Shown here one piece after another: positions 10,834-18,234 of a stretch of 64,000 nucleotides of DNA (positions are counted from its first letter, which is position 1; each line of letters begins with the position of its first letter). The stretch is from Miltoncostaea marina (GTDB taxonomy: Bacteria > Actinomycetota > Thermoleophilia > Miltoncostaeales > Miltoncostaeaceae). Both the position numbers and the translations under genes were made by a program. The notes under the pieces are model-generated. The model had not been told where the DNA came from, did no database searches, and saw only the letters and a program-made list of their open reading frames with translations. The DNA lies in contig NZ_CP064655.1 in NCBI RefSeq assembly GCF_018141525.1, positions 2,822,501-2,886,500 on the forward strand, in the 5' to 3' direction.

Positions 10834-11982
10834 ATGGGCATCAGCGCGGCGTCGTCCCCGATGGATGCGATGGAGGAGGTGGGCGCGGTCGTCCGCGAGC
10901 ACGCGCCCGACGCCGAGGCGGGCCGGCGCCTCGCGCCGGCGGCGCTCGACGCGATGCGCCGCGCGGGGCTGTTCCGCATGCTGCGGCCCCGCTCGCTCGG
11001 CGGCCTCGAGGTCGAGCCGATGACCTTCGCGAGCACCGTGGAGGCCGTGGCGCGCCACGACCCGGCCGCCGCCTGGGCGCTCCAGACGAACATCGGCGGC
11101 TTCCTGGGCGCGCGCCTCCCCGAGGAGGGCGTCGAGGAGGTCTACGGCGGCGACCCGGACGCCGTGATGGCGGCGGCGTTCCACCCGCCGCTGCAGGGCC
11201 GTCCCGACGGCGACGGCTTCCGGCTGAGCGGCCGGCGGCCGCTCGCGAGCGGCATCCACGACGCCGACTGGCTGTTCGTGACCGGCCTCGTCGACGACGG
11301 GCCGCCGATCGCGGCGGTCGTGCCGGTGTCCGAGGTGACGGTGGAGGACACCTGGGACTCGCTCGGCATGCGCGGCACCGACAGCAACGACGTGGTGCTC
11401 GACGACGTGCTCGTGCCCGCCCGGCGCACCTTCCGCCTCGTGCCGCCGTTCACCCCCGGCCCGCACCACGGCGGCCCGCTCTACCGGCTCTCGGTGATGC
11501 TCGTGCAGGGCTCCGCCCTGGCGCCGATCGCCCTCGCCATCGCGCGCGAGGCGATCGACGAGCTGCGGGGCATCGCGCCGACGCGGATGGCGCTCGGCCA
11601 CGCCCGCCCGCTCAGCGAGCGGCCCTCCGCGCACGCGCGCCTCGGCCGCGCCGAGGGGCTCGTGCGCGGAGGGCGGGCGCTGCTCCACGCGACGATCGAG
11701 GGGTCGTGGGAGCGGGCCCTCGCGGGTCGCGCGGCGACGCTCGAGGAGCGCGCCGGCGACCTCCTCGCCTGCGCGCACGCGGTCGCCGCGGCCGTCGAGG
11801 CGGTGGACGTCTGCTACGGCATGGCGGGCTCGACGGCGATCTACGAGCGCAGCCCGATCGAGCGCCACTTCCGGGACGTCCAGACGATCCGCCACCACGG
11901 CTTCGTCAGCGAGAACCGCTTCGAGACCGTCGGCCAGGTGATGCTGGGGGTGGAGCCCGAGTTCGCGCTCGTGGCCTTCTGA
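10834..11982 (+). CDS. Acyl-CoA dehydrogenase-fold flavoprotein (monooxygenase/HpaB-like branch)
   Basis: The 382-residue protein follows the acyl-CoA dehydrogenase plan: a helical N-terminal domain (GLFRMLRPRSLGGLEVEP), a middle beta domain (LASGIHDADWLFVTG ... WDSLGMRGTDSNDVVLDDVLVP), and a C-terminal helical bundle ending in RHFRDVQTIRHHGFVSENR. The last motif resembles two-component flavin monooxygenases such as HsaA/DszC more than true dehydrogenases, where it contacts flavin. The classical catalytic Glu is not obvious. The ATG at 10834 follows GGAGGA and was preferred over an upstream GTG. Substrate unknown. Confidence 0.85.
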   Translation: MGISAASSPMDAMEEVGAVVREHAPDAEAGRRLAPAALDAMRRAGLFRMLRPRSLGGLEVEPMTFASTVEAVARHDPAAAWALQTNIGGFLGARLPEEGVEEVYGGDPDAVMAAAFHPPLQGRPDGDGFRLSGRRPLASGIHDADWLFVTGLVDDGPPIAAVVPVSEVTVEDTWDSLGMRGTDSNDVVLDDVLVPARRTFRLVPPFTPGPHHGGPLYRLSVMLVQGSALAPIALAIAREAIDELRGIAPTRMALGHARPLSERPSAHARLGRAEGLVRGGRALLHATIEGSWERALAGRAATLEERAGDLLACAHAVAAAVEAVDVCYGMAGSTAIYERSPIERHFRDVQTIRHHGFVSENRFETVGQVMLGVEPEFALVAF

Positions 11983-12001
11983 CGTCCGCCGGCGCGCGGC
12001 C

Positions 12002-12751
12002 CTACCAGGAGCGGGTGAGCCCCCCGTCCACCAGCAGCGACTGCCCGGTCACGTACGAGGCCCGCGCGGAGAGCAGGAACACCGCCGCCGCGGCGACCTC
12101 CCCGGGCGTGCCGAGGCGGCCGGCGGGGACGGAGCCGCGCGCCGACGCCTCGGCGGCCTCGATCGAGCCGTAGTTGCCCACCAGCCGGTCGGTCGCGATG
12201 CGCCCCGGCAGGACCGCGTTGAGCGTCACCCCGTCCGCGGCGACCTCCCGCGCGAGGTGCTTCATCGCGGCCAGCATCCCCGGCCGGTTGGCGTTGGAGA
12301 GCTGCAGCCCGCCGATCGGCTCGCGGGCGGCGCTCGACGAGATCACGAGCACCCGCCCGAAGCCCCGCGCGCGCATGCCCGGCAGCAGCCGCCGCAGGAC
12401 GAGCATGGGCGACACCACCAGCGACCGGTGCGCCGCCTCCCACTGCTCGGCGGAGAAGCCGAGCGGGTCCGGCCCCGGCGGCGGCCCACCGGTGTTCGCC
12501 ACGTAGAGGTCCACCGGGCCGAGGTCCGCCTCGACCGCGTCCAGCAGCGGGTCGACGGCGTCGAGGTCGCCGCTGTCGAAGCGGTAGCCGCGCCCGCCGA
12601 GCGCCGCGGCGGCCTCGCGCACCGCCTCGGCCGAGCGGGAGGCCACCGCCACCCGCGCGCCCTCGGCCGCGAGGCCCTCCGCGATCGCCCGCCCGATGCC
12701 GCGCGAGCCGCCGGTCACCAGCGCGACCCGCCCCTCCAGGCCCATGTCCAT
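12002..12751 (-). CDS. Atypical short-chain dehydrogenase/reductase lacking the Tyr-Lys pair
   Basis: The 249-residue Rossmann protein has the cofactor motif TGGSRGIG (residues 13-20), NTGG (86-89, in place of NNAG), the SSS strand end (138-140) and the C-terminal SDR signature VTGQSLLVDGGLTRSW. At the active site, where SDRs have YxxxK, the sequence reads LSNANR (151-156), so both the catalytic Tyr and Lys are absent. I know a sub-group of SDRs with an LSN-type motif here; its chemistry is unclear to me. TAGCCT (12763-12758, minus) lies 6 bases before the ATG, suggesting a leaderless mRNA. Confidence 0.88.
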   Translation of the reverse strand: MDMGLEGRVALVTGGSRGIGRAIAEGLAAEGARVAVASRSAEAVREAAAALGGRGYRFDSGDLDAVDPLLDAVEADLGPVDLYVANTGGPPPGPDPLGFSAEQWEAAHRSLVVSPMLVLRRLLPGMRARGFGRVLVISSSAAREPIGGLQLSNANRPGMLAAMKHLAREVAADGVTLNAVLPGRIATDRLVGNYGSIEAAEASARGSVPAGRLGTPGEVAAAAVFLLSARASYVTGQSLLVDGGLTRSW

Positions 12752-12757
12752 GCGCCC

Positions 12758-12763
12758 AGGCTA
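12758..12763 (-). promoter_or_regulatory. Leaderless -10 box of the SDR gene
   Basis: TAGCCT on the minus strand fits the actinobacterial TAnnnT -10 pattern and sits 6 bases ahead of the ATG, leaving no room for a ribosome-binding site. Confidence 0.4.
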
Positions 12764-12856
12764 CCGCGAGCCCGCCGGGTAAGGATCCGGCCGCCCGCGT
12801 CGCTGACAGTGACAGGAGGGCGACGACGACCGTCGCCCGCGACGAGGAGGTCGGGG

Positions 12857-13306
12857 ATGCGCGCGACACGGATCCTGGTGGCGATCGCGGTCACGGCGGT
12901 GCTCGCCGGCGGCGCCGTGGCCTGCGGGGACGACGACGGCGGCGACGGCGCGGCGGCGGACACGGCGGCCCCGGCGACCGAGCGCGTCGTGGTCGAGCTC
13001 GCCCCGCAGAACGGCTCGGGCCTGTCCGGCACGGCGCAGCTCGCCGAGGCCGGCGCCGACCGCACCCGGGTCACGATCGCGATCGACGGCGACGCGGGGC
13101 CCGCCCACCCGTCGCACGTCCACCGGGGCACCTGCGCCGACCTCGACCCCGCGCCGGCCTACGGCCTCCGCGACGTCGCGGACGGCGCGTCGGAGACGGT
13201 CATCGACGCCCCGCTCGCCACGCTGCGGGACGGCACGTTCGCGATCAACCTGCACCGCTCGGCCGGCGACCTCGAGACCTACGTGGCCTGCGGCGACATC
13301 GGCTGA
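12857..13306 (+). CDS. Small secreted lipoprotein, CHRD/SOD-like beta protein
   Basis: The 149-residue protein has a lipoprotein signal with the lipobox LAGGAVAC (Cys near residue 23), then a D/G/A-rich tether. A beta-rich domain follows with SHVHRGTCADLDPAPAYGL and FAINLHRSAGDLETYVACGDI. His spacing and the two cysteines recall CHRD or Cu/Zn-superoxide-dismutase-like domains, but metal ligands are too few for an active SOD. It probably sits on the outer face of the membrane. ATG start follows GAGGAGG. Function unknown. Confidence 0.8.
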   Translation: MRATRILVAIAVTAVLAGGAVACGDDDGGDGAAADTAAPATERVVVELAPQNGSGLSGTAQLAEAGADRTRVTIAIDGDAGPAHPSHVHRGTCADLDPAPAYGLRDVADGASETVIDAPLATLRDGTFAINLHRSAGDLETYVACGDIG

Positions 13307-13325
13307 GCCGGTGCCAGAATGGGGT

Positions 13326-13398
13326 GGGCCGTTAGCTCAGCTGGCAGAGCAGGGGACTTTTAATCCCAAGGTCGTCGGTTCGATCCCGACACGGCCCA
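13326..13398 (+). tRNA. tRNA-Lys (anticodon TTT)
   Basis: The 73-nt cloverleaf reads acceptor GGGCCGT/ACGGCCC, D-arm GCTC...GAGC, anticodon loop CTTTTAA with TTT at 13359-13361, and T-arm GTCGG TTCGATC CCGAC. The discriminator is A and no CCA is encoded. The first anticodon-stem pair is a G-A mismatch. An integrase gene begins 104 bp downstream in the same orientation, so the 3' half of this tRNA is the likely attachment site. Confidence 0.95.
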
Positions 13399-13471
13399 TC
13401 GACGAGATCCCGCTCAGCGGCGGCAAACATGGCATCCTCCCCCTTCTCTCGATCGCTCCGGCGATTGCCGG

Positions 13472-13491
13472 GTGACAACGAAAGTGACAAC
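13472..13491 (+). repeat. Tandem GTGACAAC repeats upstream of the integrase
   Basis: GTGACAAC occurs at 13472-13479 and again at 13484-13491 with a GAAA spacer (period 12), between the tRNA and the integrase start. Position and spacing suit integrase arm-type or excisionase binding sites. Confidence 0.5.
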
Positions 13492-13502
13492 ATCGGCCCA
13501 CC

Positions 13503-14660
13503 GTGGCCGCCCCGCTGGTACGAACCTCCACCCCCGGCATCTACCGGCGCGGGGGCCGCTATGTGGTCGTCTTCCGCGACCACACGGGCCGCCAGCGGCG
13601 TCGCTCGGCTGCCACCCTCGCCGAGGCCCGGCTGCTCCGCAGTTCGCTGCTGGCCGACGTCGCTCGCGGCGAGTTCCGCGAGACGTCGCGGGCCCGCCTC
13701 GACGAGTACGCACGGGACTGGGTCCAAACCTACGAGGGCCGCACGAGCCGAGGGATTCGTCCGGAGACCGTTCGCGAGTACGAACGCGATCTGGAGCTCC
13801 ACGTCCTGCCGGTCATCGGCCGGCGTCGCCTGTCGGACATCGAGCAGCGCGACCTGAAATCCCTCGCCCGCCATCTCGGGGACAAGGGGCTCTCGGCCGC
13901 GACGGTCCGTATCGTGATGGCACCGGTGCGCGCGCTCTTCGCCACGGCGGTCGAGGAAGGGCTCCTGCGAACGAACCCAGCGGCCGGTCTGCGACTCGGC
14001 GGCGGCGCCCGCCTCGACCCCGCCGAGAAGCGCCGGGCCCTCGATGAGCACGAGCTCGCGTCGCTGATCGAGCAGACGCCGGAGCGTTGGCGACTGCTGG
14101 TTCGCTTCCTCGCCCAGACCGGCCTGCGGGTCGGCGAGCTGATCGCGCTGCGTTGGGAGGACGTCGATCTGGAGACGCGTCGGGTCAACGTGCGCCGGCG
14201 CCTCTACCGCGGCCGCCTCGACGTACCAAAAAGTGCCTACGGGGTCCGCCAGGTCCCGATCTCCACCCGCCTCGTCCAGGACCTCATGCGCCACCGCGGT
14301 GGCGCGGCGGGTGAGGACTCCGTTTTCTTCGGCCCCAAGGGACGGCCGCTGCGCTCGGAGTTCGTGCTGCGGTCGATCGTCAAGCCGGCGGCCGCCCGCG
14401 CTGGAGTGCCGTGGGCCGGCGTTCACACCCTCCGCCACACCTGCGCGTCGATCCTCTTCCGGTCCGGATGGAACGCCAAGCAGGTGCAGGTCGTCCTCGG
14501 CCATCACTCGCCGGCCTTCACGCTGGCGACGTACGTGCATCTCATGCCCGACGACCTGCCCGAGCCGCGCTTCCTCCACGACGAGCCTGCCGCCGACCGC
14601 CTTCACGCCGCCGAGCCCCAGCGCACGATCGACGGATCGTCGCTGTCGCGGCGCAGGTAG
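13503..14660 (+). CDS. int: Tyrosine-type site-specific integrase
   Basis: The 385-residue recombinase has an N-terminal arm/core-binding SAM-like domain (residues about 60-160) and a C-terminal catalytic domain. The tyrosine-recombinase residues are present: R209 (TGLRVGEL), H308 and R311 (HTLRHTC), H334 (LGHHS) and the nucleophile Y344 (ATYVHLM). It should integrate and excise the element at the neighbouring tRNA-Lys. The GTG start lies 12 bp after the direct repeats with no clear ribosome-binding site. The 3' end overlaps the convergent HTH gene by 58 bp. Confidence 0.95.
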   Translation: MAAPLVRTSTPGIYRRGGRYVVVFRDHTGRQRRRSAATLAEARLLRSSLLADVARGEFRETSRARLDEYARDWVQTYEGRTSRGIRPETVREYERDLELHVLPVIGRRRLSDIEQRDLKSLARHLGDKGLSAATVRIVMAPVRALFATAVEEGLLRTNPAAGLRLGGGARLDPAEKRRALDEHELASLIEQTPERWRLLVRFLAQTGLRVGELIALRWEDVDLETRRVNVRRRLYRGRLDVPKSAYGVRQVPISTRLVQDLMRHRGGAAGEDSVFFGPKGRPLRSEFVLRSIVKPAAARAGVPWAGVHTLRHTCASILFRSGWNAKQVQVVLGHHSPAFTLATYVHLMPDDLPEPRFLHDEPAADRLHAAEPQRTIDGSSLSRRR

Positions 14661-14941
14661 GCCTCGAGCTCGGCGCGGGAGATCAGCGTGCGGGAGCCGT
14701 CCTTGACGCGGGACAGGCGCCGCTGCGAGAGGAGGTCATCGACGCGCTGACGTCGGCACCGCAGATAGGCCGCCGCCTCGTCGATCGTGAGATAGGGGGA
14801 CTCCCGGCCACCGGACCGGTGCTCGGCCCGCAACAGCGCTGCGGTCCGATCAGCGATGCGTGCCACATCCTCATCGCTGAGCTCGATCGCGATGCGGACA
14901 ATGCCCTCGCTGCCCTCGCGGTCGTGCAGGGAGAACGCCAT
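14603..14941 (-). CDS. Excisionase-like helix-turn-helix protein
   Basis: This 112-residue protein carries a MerR/excisionase-type winged helix-turn-helix in its second half (YLTIDEAAAYLRCRRQRVDDLLSQ ..., then a basic wing with TLISRAELEAYL). This is the usual form of Xis and of plasmid DNA-binding factors. The first half is amphipathic (IAIELSDEDVARI). Its place next to the integrase suggests recombination directionality control. I chose the ATG at 14941, 8 bp after the upstream stop, over an overlapping GTG at 14962. Confidence 0.8.
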   Translation of the reverse strand: MAFSLHDREGSEGIVRIAIELSDEDVARIADRTAALLRAEHRSGGRESPYLTIDEAAAYLRCRRQRVDDLLSQRRLSRVKDGSRTLISRAELEAYLRRDSDDPSIVRWGSAA

Positions 14942-14948
14942 GCCGAAA

Positions 14949-15974
14949 TCACCCCACTCCACCGACCGAAACGGGATCGCGCCGCATCACGCCCAGGTGC
15001 AGGTGCTCGACGCCGTTCGCGGAACCGGAGAAGCCGATCAACTGACCGAGCGCGACCCGCTCGCCGTCGCCGACGACGACTCCGGACAGATGCGCGTAGT
15101 AGTAGGCGTCGTCGGCCGAGACCACGGTCAGCCGCGCGCCGCCGAAGCGCCCGGCGAAGTCGGTCGGATTTCCCCCAACGCGAACGACCACACCACCGTC
15201 GATCGCGTAGAGCGGCGAGCCGAAAGGAAGGCCGATGTCGACGGCGCGGTCGGACTGCCAGTTGTGCGGTGGTGAGCCGTAGGAGTGGGTCCCCTCGCCC
15301 GGGCCGCCGCCGAGCGAGCCGACCCCTCCCGTCGGCGTCGCGAGGCCGGACGCGCCGACCGTCGGCCCGCCAGCGAGAGCGCCCCCCTGCGCGGCGAGGG
15401 TGATCGGCAGCTCCGGGTCGCCGCCGAGGTCCGCGTAGTACCGGCTCACCGCCTCGGTCCAGGCCGAGTTGAGATCGCTCGGATCGTTGGCGGCGCCGAC
15501 CGGGGCCCATACCGGCTGGATCTCCACCAGCGTCGCGCGCCCCCTGGCGACGTAGCCGTAGGCCAGCCCGCGCGCGACCGTCGCTATGTTGTCCTGCCAC
15601 GACTGGAAGGCGATCGCGGGACCCCAGCCGAACGCGTTGTGGATGCCGGCGCCCGAGCCCGCCGTCCCGAGCACCGACTCGTGGCGGGCGATCGCGACAA
15701 GGGCACGCGGATCGAGGCCGTTTCTCACCCCCTCGGCGACGAACACGTGCCCCATGCCGACGAGGGGCGACCCCGGAACCTCGTCCGCCATCCACTCGTC
15801 GAGCGCGGCGCCGTCGACCGGCGAGGCGGCGGCGCGCGCCGAATCGGTCCATCCGCCGGCCAGGACGACCAACGCCAGGAGGGGCAGCAAGACGATCAGC
15901 GCCACCACGCCGGCGAGCACCGCCAGTCCCCAGCGGGCGAGGGGAAGCAGTCGGGGCGCGGCGGCAACGCTCAC
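14949..15974 (-). CDS. Bifunctional cell-wall hydrolase for conjugation (glucosaminidase/SLT-like plus M23 peptidase)
   Basis: The 341-residue protein has one N-terminal transmembrane segment (residues 13-40). A lysozyme-like domain follows (LVAIARHESVLGTAGSG ... NAFGWGPAIAFQSW) with a Glu in ARHE. After a Gly-rich linker comes an M23 endopeptidase with HNWQSDRAVD and HLHLG as zinc ligands. Such two-headed enzymes are the Gram-positive counterpart of VirB1: they cut glycan and peptide to open the wall for a type IV channel. The GTG start overlaps the IclR stop. Confidence 0.85.
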   Translation of the reverse strand: MSVAAAPRLLPLARWGLAVLAGVVALIVLLPLLALVVLAGGWTDSARAAASPVDGAALDEWMADEVPGSPLVGMGHVFVAEGVRNGLDPRALVAIARHESVLGTAGSGAGIHNAFGWGPAIAFQSWQDNIATVARGLAYGYVARGRATLVEIQPVWAPVGAANDPSDLNSAWTEAVSRYYADLGGDPELPITLAAQGGALAGGPTVGASGLATPTGGVGSLGGGPGEGTHSYGSPPHNWQSDRAVDIGLPFGSPLYAIDGGVVVRVGGNPTDFAGRFGGARLTVVSADDAYYYAHLSGVVVGDGERVALGQLIGFSGSANGVEHLHLGVMRRDPVSVGGVG

Positions 15975-16894
15975 AGTTCGCCTCTCGTCGAACCGCGCTT
16001 GGCGCGCGGTGCGCGGCGTCGCGGCGCCGGTGCATCGGCATCCTCGGCGGCCGGTGGAGGCGGCGGCTCGACCGCGCCGAGAATCTCGACCTCGAGCGTC
16101 CGGGCCGGCATGGCCGCGAGGCCGCGCGCCCCGAGGGCAGCCGATGCCCGCTCGGCTTCGTCGACCACCGCCTGCGCGATCTCGTCGAGGCGTGCGTCGG
16201 GCAGGCTGGCCTTGGCGCCGCCGACGCCGACGGCGGCGATCACCGCACCGGTGTGATCGCGGACGGGGGCGCCGATCGAGCGGCGGGGTCGATCGAGCTC
16301 GCCGTCCTCGACGGCGTAGCCGCGCTCGGCGACGACTGCCAGCTCTGAGCGAAGCGTGTCCAGATCGGTGATCGTCCGCGGCGTCCAGGCGTCGAGCACG
16401 AGCTCGGAGAGTACGATCTCCTGCGCAGACTCCGGCAGGAAGGCGAGGATCGCCTTGCCGAGCGCGGTCGCGTGAGCGGGGAAGGCCCGGCCGAGCGCGC
16501 GGGCCGGTCCGCGGAACTGCTCGACGTAGATTGCCCGGCCGCCGGACAGCACCGCGATCAATCCGGGCATCCCGGTGGCGGCCTTCAGGGCCGGCACCGC
16601 CTGGCGCAAATCCTCCCAGGGGTTGAGCCCGGCCAGCGCGCGCGCGGACAGCTCGGCAAGGCGCGCCGGAGCGAGCCGGTAGCGCTTGGTCAGGGGGCTG
16701 GCCTCGACGAGTCCTGCCTCGACCAGATGAAGGACGAGCTTATGGGCGTTCGGGGCCTGGGTGCCGATCCTCTGCCCGAGCTCGGGAAGGGTGAGCTCGG
16801 GCTCTGACTCCAGCGCGGCGAGAATCTGCAGCGCCTGCTCGAGCGCCCTGACCCGGTACATGTCGGGGAGAGGCTCTTTGTCGGGCCCGCTCAC
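15971..16894 (-). CDS. IclR-family transcriptional regulator
   Basis: The N-terminal winged helix-turn-helix (LEQALQILAALESEPELTLPELGQRIG ..., abbreviated) is followed by the IclR effector domain, with HATALGKAILAFLPE near residue 150, ERGYAVEDGELD, and APVRDHTGAVIAAVGVGG. An unusual Pro/Ala/Arg-rich tail of about 40 residues closes it. The GTG at 16894 lies 16 bp after the preceding stop; an ATG at 16945 would overlap that gene. It sits in the minus-strand block with the wall hydrolase, so it may control transfer genes; the effector is unknown. Confidence 0.85.
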   Translation of the reverse strand: MSGPDKEPLPDMYRVRALEQALQILAALESEPELTLPELGQRIGTQAPNAHKLVLHLVEAGLVEASPLTKRYRLAPARLAELSARALAGLNPWEDLRQAVPALKAATGMPGLIAVLSGGRAIYVEQFRGPARALGRAFPAHATALGKAILAFLPESAQEIVLSELVLDAWTPRTITDLDTLRSELAVVAERGYAVEDGELDRPRRSIGAPVRDHTGAVIAAVGVGGAKASLPDARLDEIAQAVVDEAERASAALGARGLAAMPARTLEVEILGAVEPPPPPAAEDADAPAPRRRAPRAKRGSTRGEL

Positions 16895-16910
16895 CGGCCG
16901 CCCCCGGCGC

Positions 16911-17405
16911 TCAGGAGCCGGCCCGGGAGGCCCGCTCCTTGACATAGCGGGTGTCGGCGTCGGGATCCTGGCGCAGGTAGTCCCGCAGCGCGCCCTCGTC
17001 GGTGCGCCACTCGTTGCCTTCCTTCCAGGCGGGCAACCGGTCGGCCATGGCCTCGTGGTAGAAGGTGTGAAGCTCGATCCGCAGGAAGTCGGCCGCCTCC
17101 TGCGCCGAGAGGGCGATCGGGGCGACCGGCACCGCGGGCTGGCCTTCCGTTCCGGGCGACGGTTTTCCGCGAAGGCGCCGGCCGGGCGTCCAGCGAGCCG
17201 CGACCGCCTCGCGGAGGAAACGCCATTCCTTCCCCACGCGTCGGGCGGGAAGCCGACCCGAGCGCGCCGCCCGATGGACGCTGTTGGGATGGAGGCCCAG
17301 CCAGTCGGCCACCTCGGGAAGGTTCAGCACCTCGTGCGGCGGCGGCTCGCTCATCGGCCACAGCTTGGCCGAAATCGGCGCTCGCTGCTGGCGGTACGGC
17401 GTCAT
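16911..17405 (-). CDS. DNA-binding protein with two excisionase-type HTH domains
   Basis: The 164-residue protein holds two similar MerR/excisionase helix-turn-helix units. One is at residues about 27-72 (LNLPEVADWLGLHPNSVHRAARS, wing GKEWRFLREAVAARW). The other is at about 98-145 (LSAQEAADFLRIELHTFYHEAM, wing GNEWRTDEGALRDYL). A Pro/Gly-rich linker joins them. Duplicated heads suggest binding to paired sites, as in partition or transfer-control factors. It is divergent from the 254-residue membrane protein across a 64-bp gap holding a TTGACGTCAA palindrome. The start is uncertain; an ATG at 17354 is possible. Confidence 0.8.
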   Translation of the reverse strand: MTPYRQQRAPISAKLWPMSEPPPHEVLNLPEVADWLGLHPNSVHRAARSGRLPARRVGKEWRFLREAVAARWTPGRRLRGKPSPGTEGQPAVPVAPIALSAQEAADFLRIELHTFYHEAMADRLPAWKEGNEWRTDEGALRDYLRQDPDADTRYVKERASRAGS

Positions 17406-17456
17406 TTCGCATGTCGATGCTGACCATGGCCTTTACGAATATCGCCTCAGACACAC

Positions 17457-17466
17457 TTGACGTCAA
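17457..17466. promoter_or_regulatory. TTGACGTCAA palindrome between divergent genes
   Basis: A perfect 10-bp palindrome lies 3 bases before the GTG of the plus-strand gene. On the minus strand TTGACG doubles as a -35 box, with GATATT about 17 bases further as -10 for the two-HTH gene. Autoregulation by that protein is an easy guess. Confidence 0.4.
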
Positions 17467-17469
17467 GGC

Positions 17470-18234
17470 GTGACCGCGGAGAAGATGGGCGCGACGTCCA
17501 CGCCACGCAAGGTGCAGGCGGTGAGCGAGAGCCCTTCGGATCCCATTCCTCCAGGCGGCATCGGCGATGAGCCGGGCCTCGACTGGCTATCGGATGGCGC
17601 GGCCGCGGAGGACGGTCTCGATCCCGCGCCCTGGCCGACCGAGCCGGTCGAGATGGATCCCCTTCCGGGCTTCACGCTCGACGACGACAGCGTCCTGGTC
17701 CCGATCCCCTCGCCAGCAATGGAGGGGGAGGCCGGCGCAGGTGGTGGCGTCGGCCAGCCAACCGGCCCGAGGCGAGGCCGGCGCCTGCGCCTCTCACTCG
17801 GCAAGGCGATCGCCGGTGCGAGTGCCCTCGGCGCCGCCGCGCTGACCGCGGCGGTCGTCTACGGCGGCGTCGGCGTGCCGCCGCCCGGCGGCTCCGACGC
17901 AGCGCATCAACCGCCGCCGGAACTCGCCACGACCTCCCCGCCGATCGTCCCGGTCGACACGTCCTGGACCGAGCGGGTCGACCGCCTCATGACGGCCACC
18001 CGCGAGCGTGAGCGCCGTCAGACGGTGGCGCGACGGAGGGCGCAGGTGCGCCTGGCGAACCGGCAGGCGCCCTCGACGCCATCGCCGCCCACGCCCTCAT
18101 CGGCACCCGCCGAGGTCGCGGTTACGAGCGCACCGGCGACCAGTGCTGAGATCGCGACGGACCCCTGGGCATCGGTTCCACCTGCGGTCCGCGAGTTCGA
18201 ACCCGGTCCTTGGAACCAGGGAGGCTCGTCGTGA
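17470..18234 (+). CDS. Single-pass membrane protein of the transfer region, unknown
   Basis: The 254-residue protein has a long acidic, Pro-rich N-terminal half (residues 1-100) ending in a basic stretch GPRRGRRLRLSLGK. One transmembrane helix follows (about 110-130), then an Ala/Pro/Thr-rich outside region with a coil rich in Arg (TRERERRQTVARRRAQ). Topology would be N-in/C-out. No family is recognised. It is coupled by a GTGA overlap to the large secreted protein behind it, so the two are likely partners at the cell surface. Confidence 0.65.
   Translation: MTAEKMGATSTPRKVQAVSESPSDPIPPGGIGDEPGLDWLSDGAAAEDGLDPAPWPTEPVEMDPLPGFTLDDDSVLVPIPSPAMEGEAGAGGGVGQPTGPRRGRRLRLSLGKAIAGASALGAAALTAAVVYGGVGVPPPGGSDAAHQPPPELATTSPPIVPVDTSWTERVDRLMTATRERERRQTVARRRAQVRLANRQAPSTPSPPTPSSAPAEVAVTSAPATSAEIATDPWASVPPAVREFEPGPWNQGGSS

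Noticed and set aside
18190-18215. GAGTTCGAACCCGGTCC as a second attachment site or tRNA fragment
   Set aside because: It is coding sequence and does not match the tRNA-Lys arm GGTTCGATCCCGAC over its flanks.
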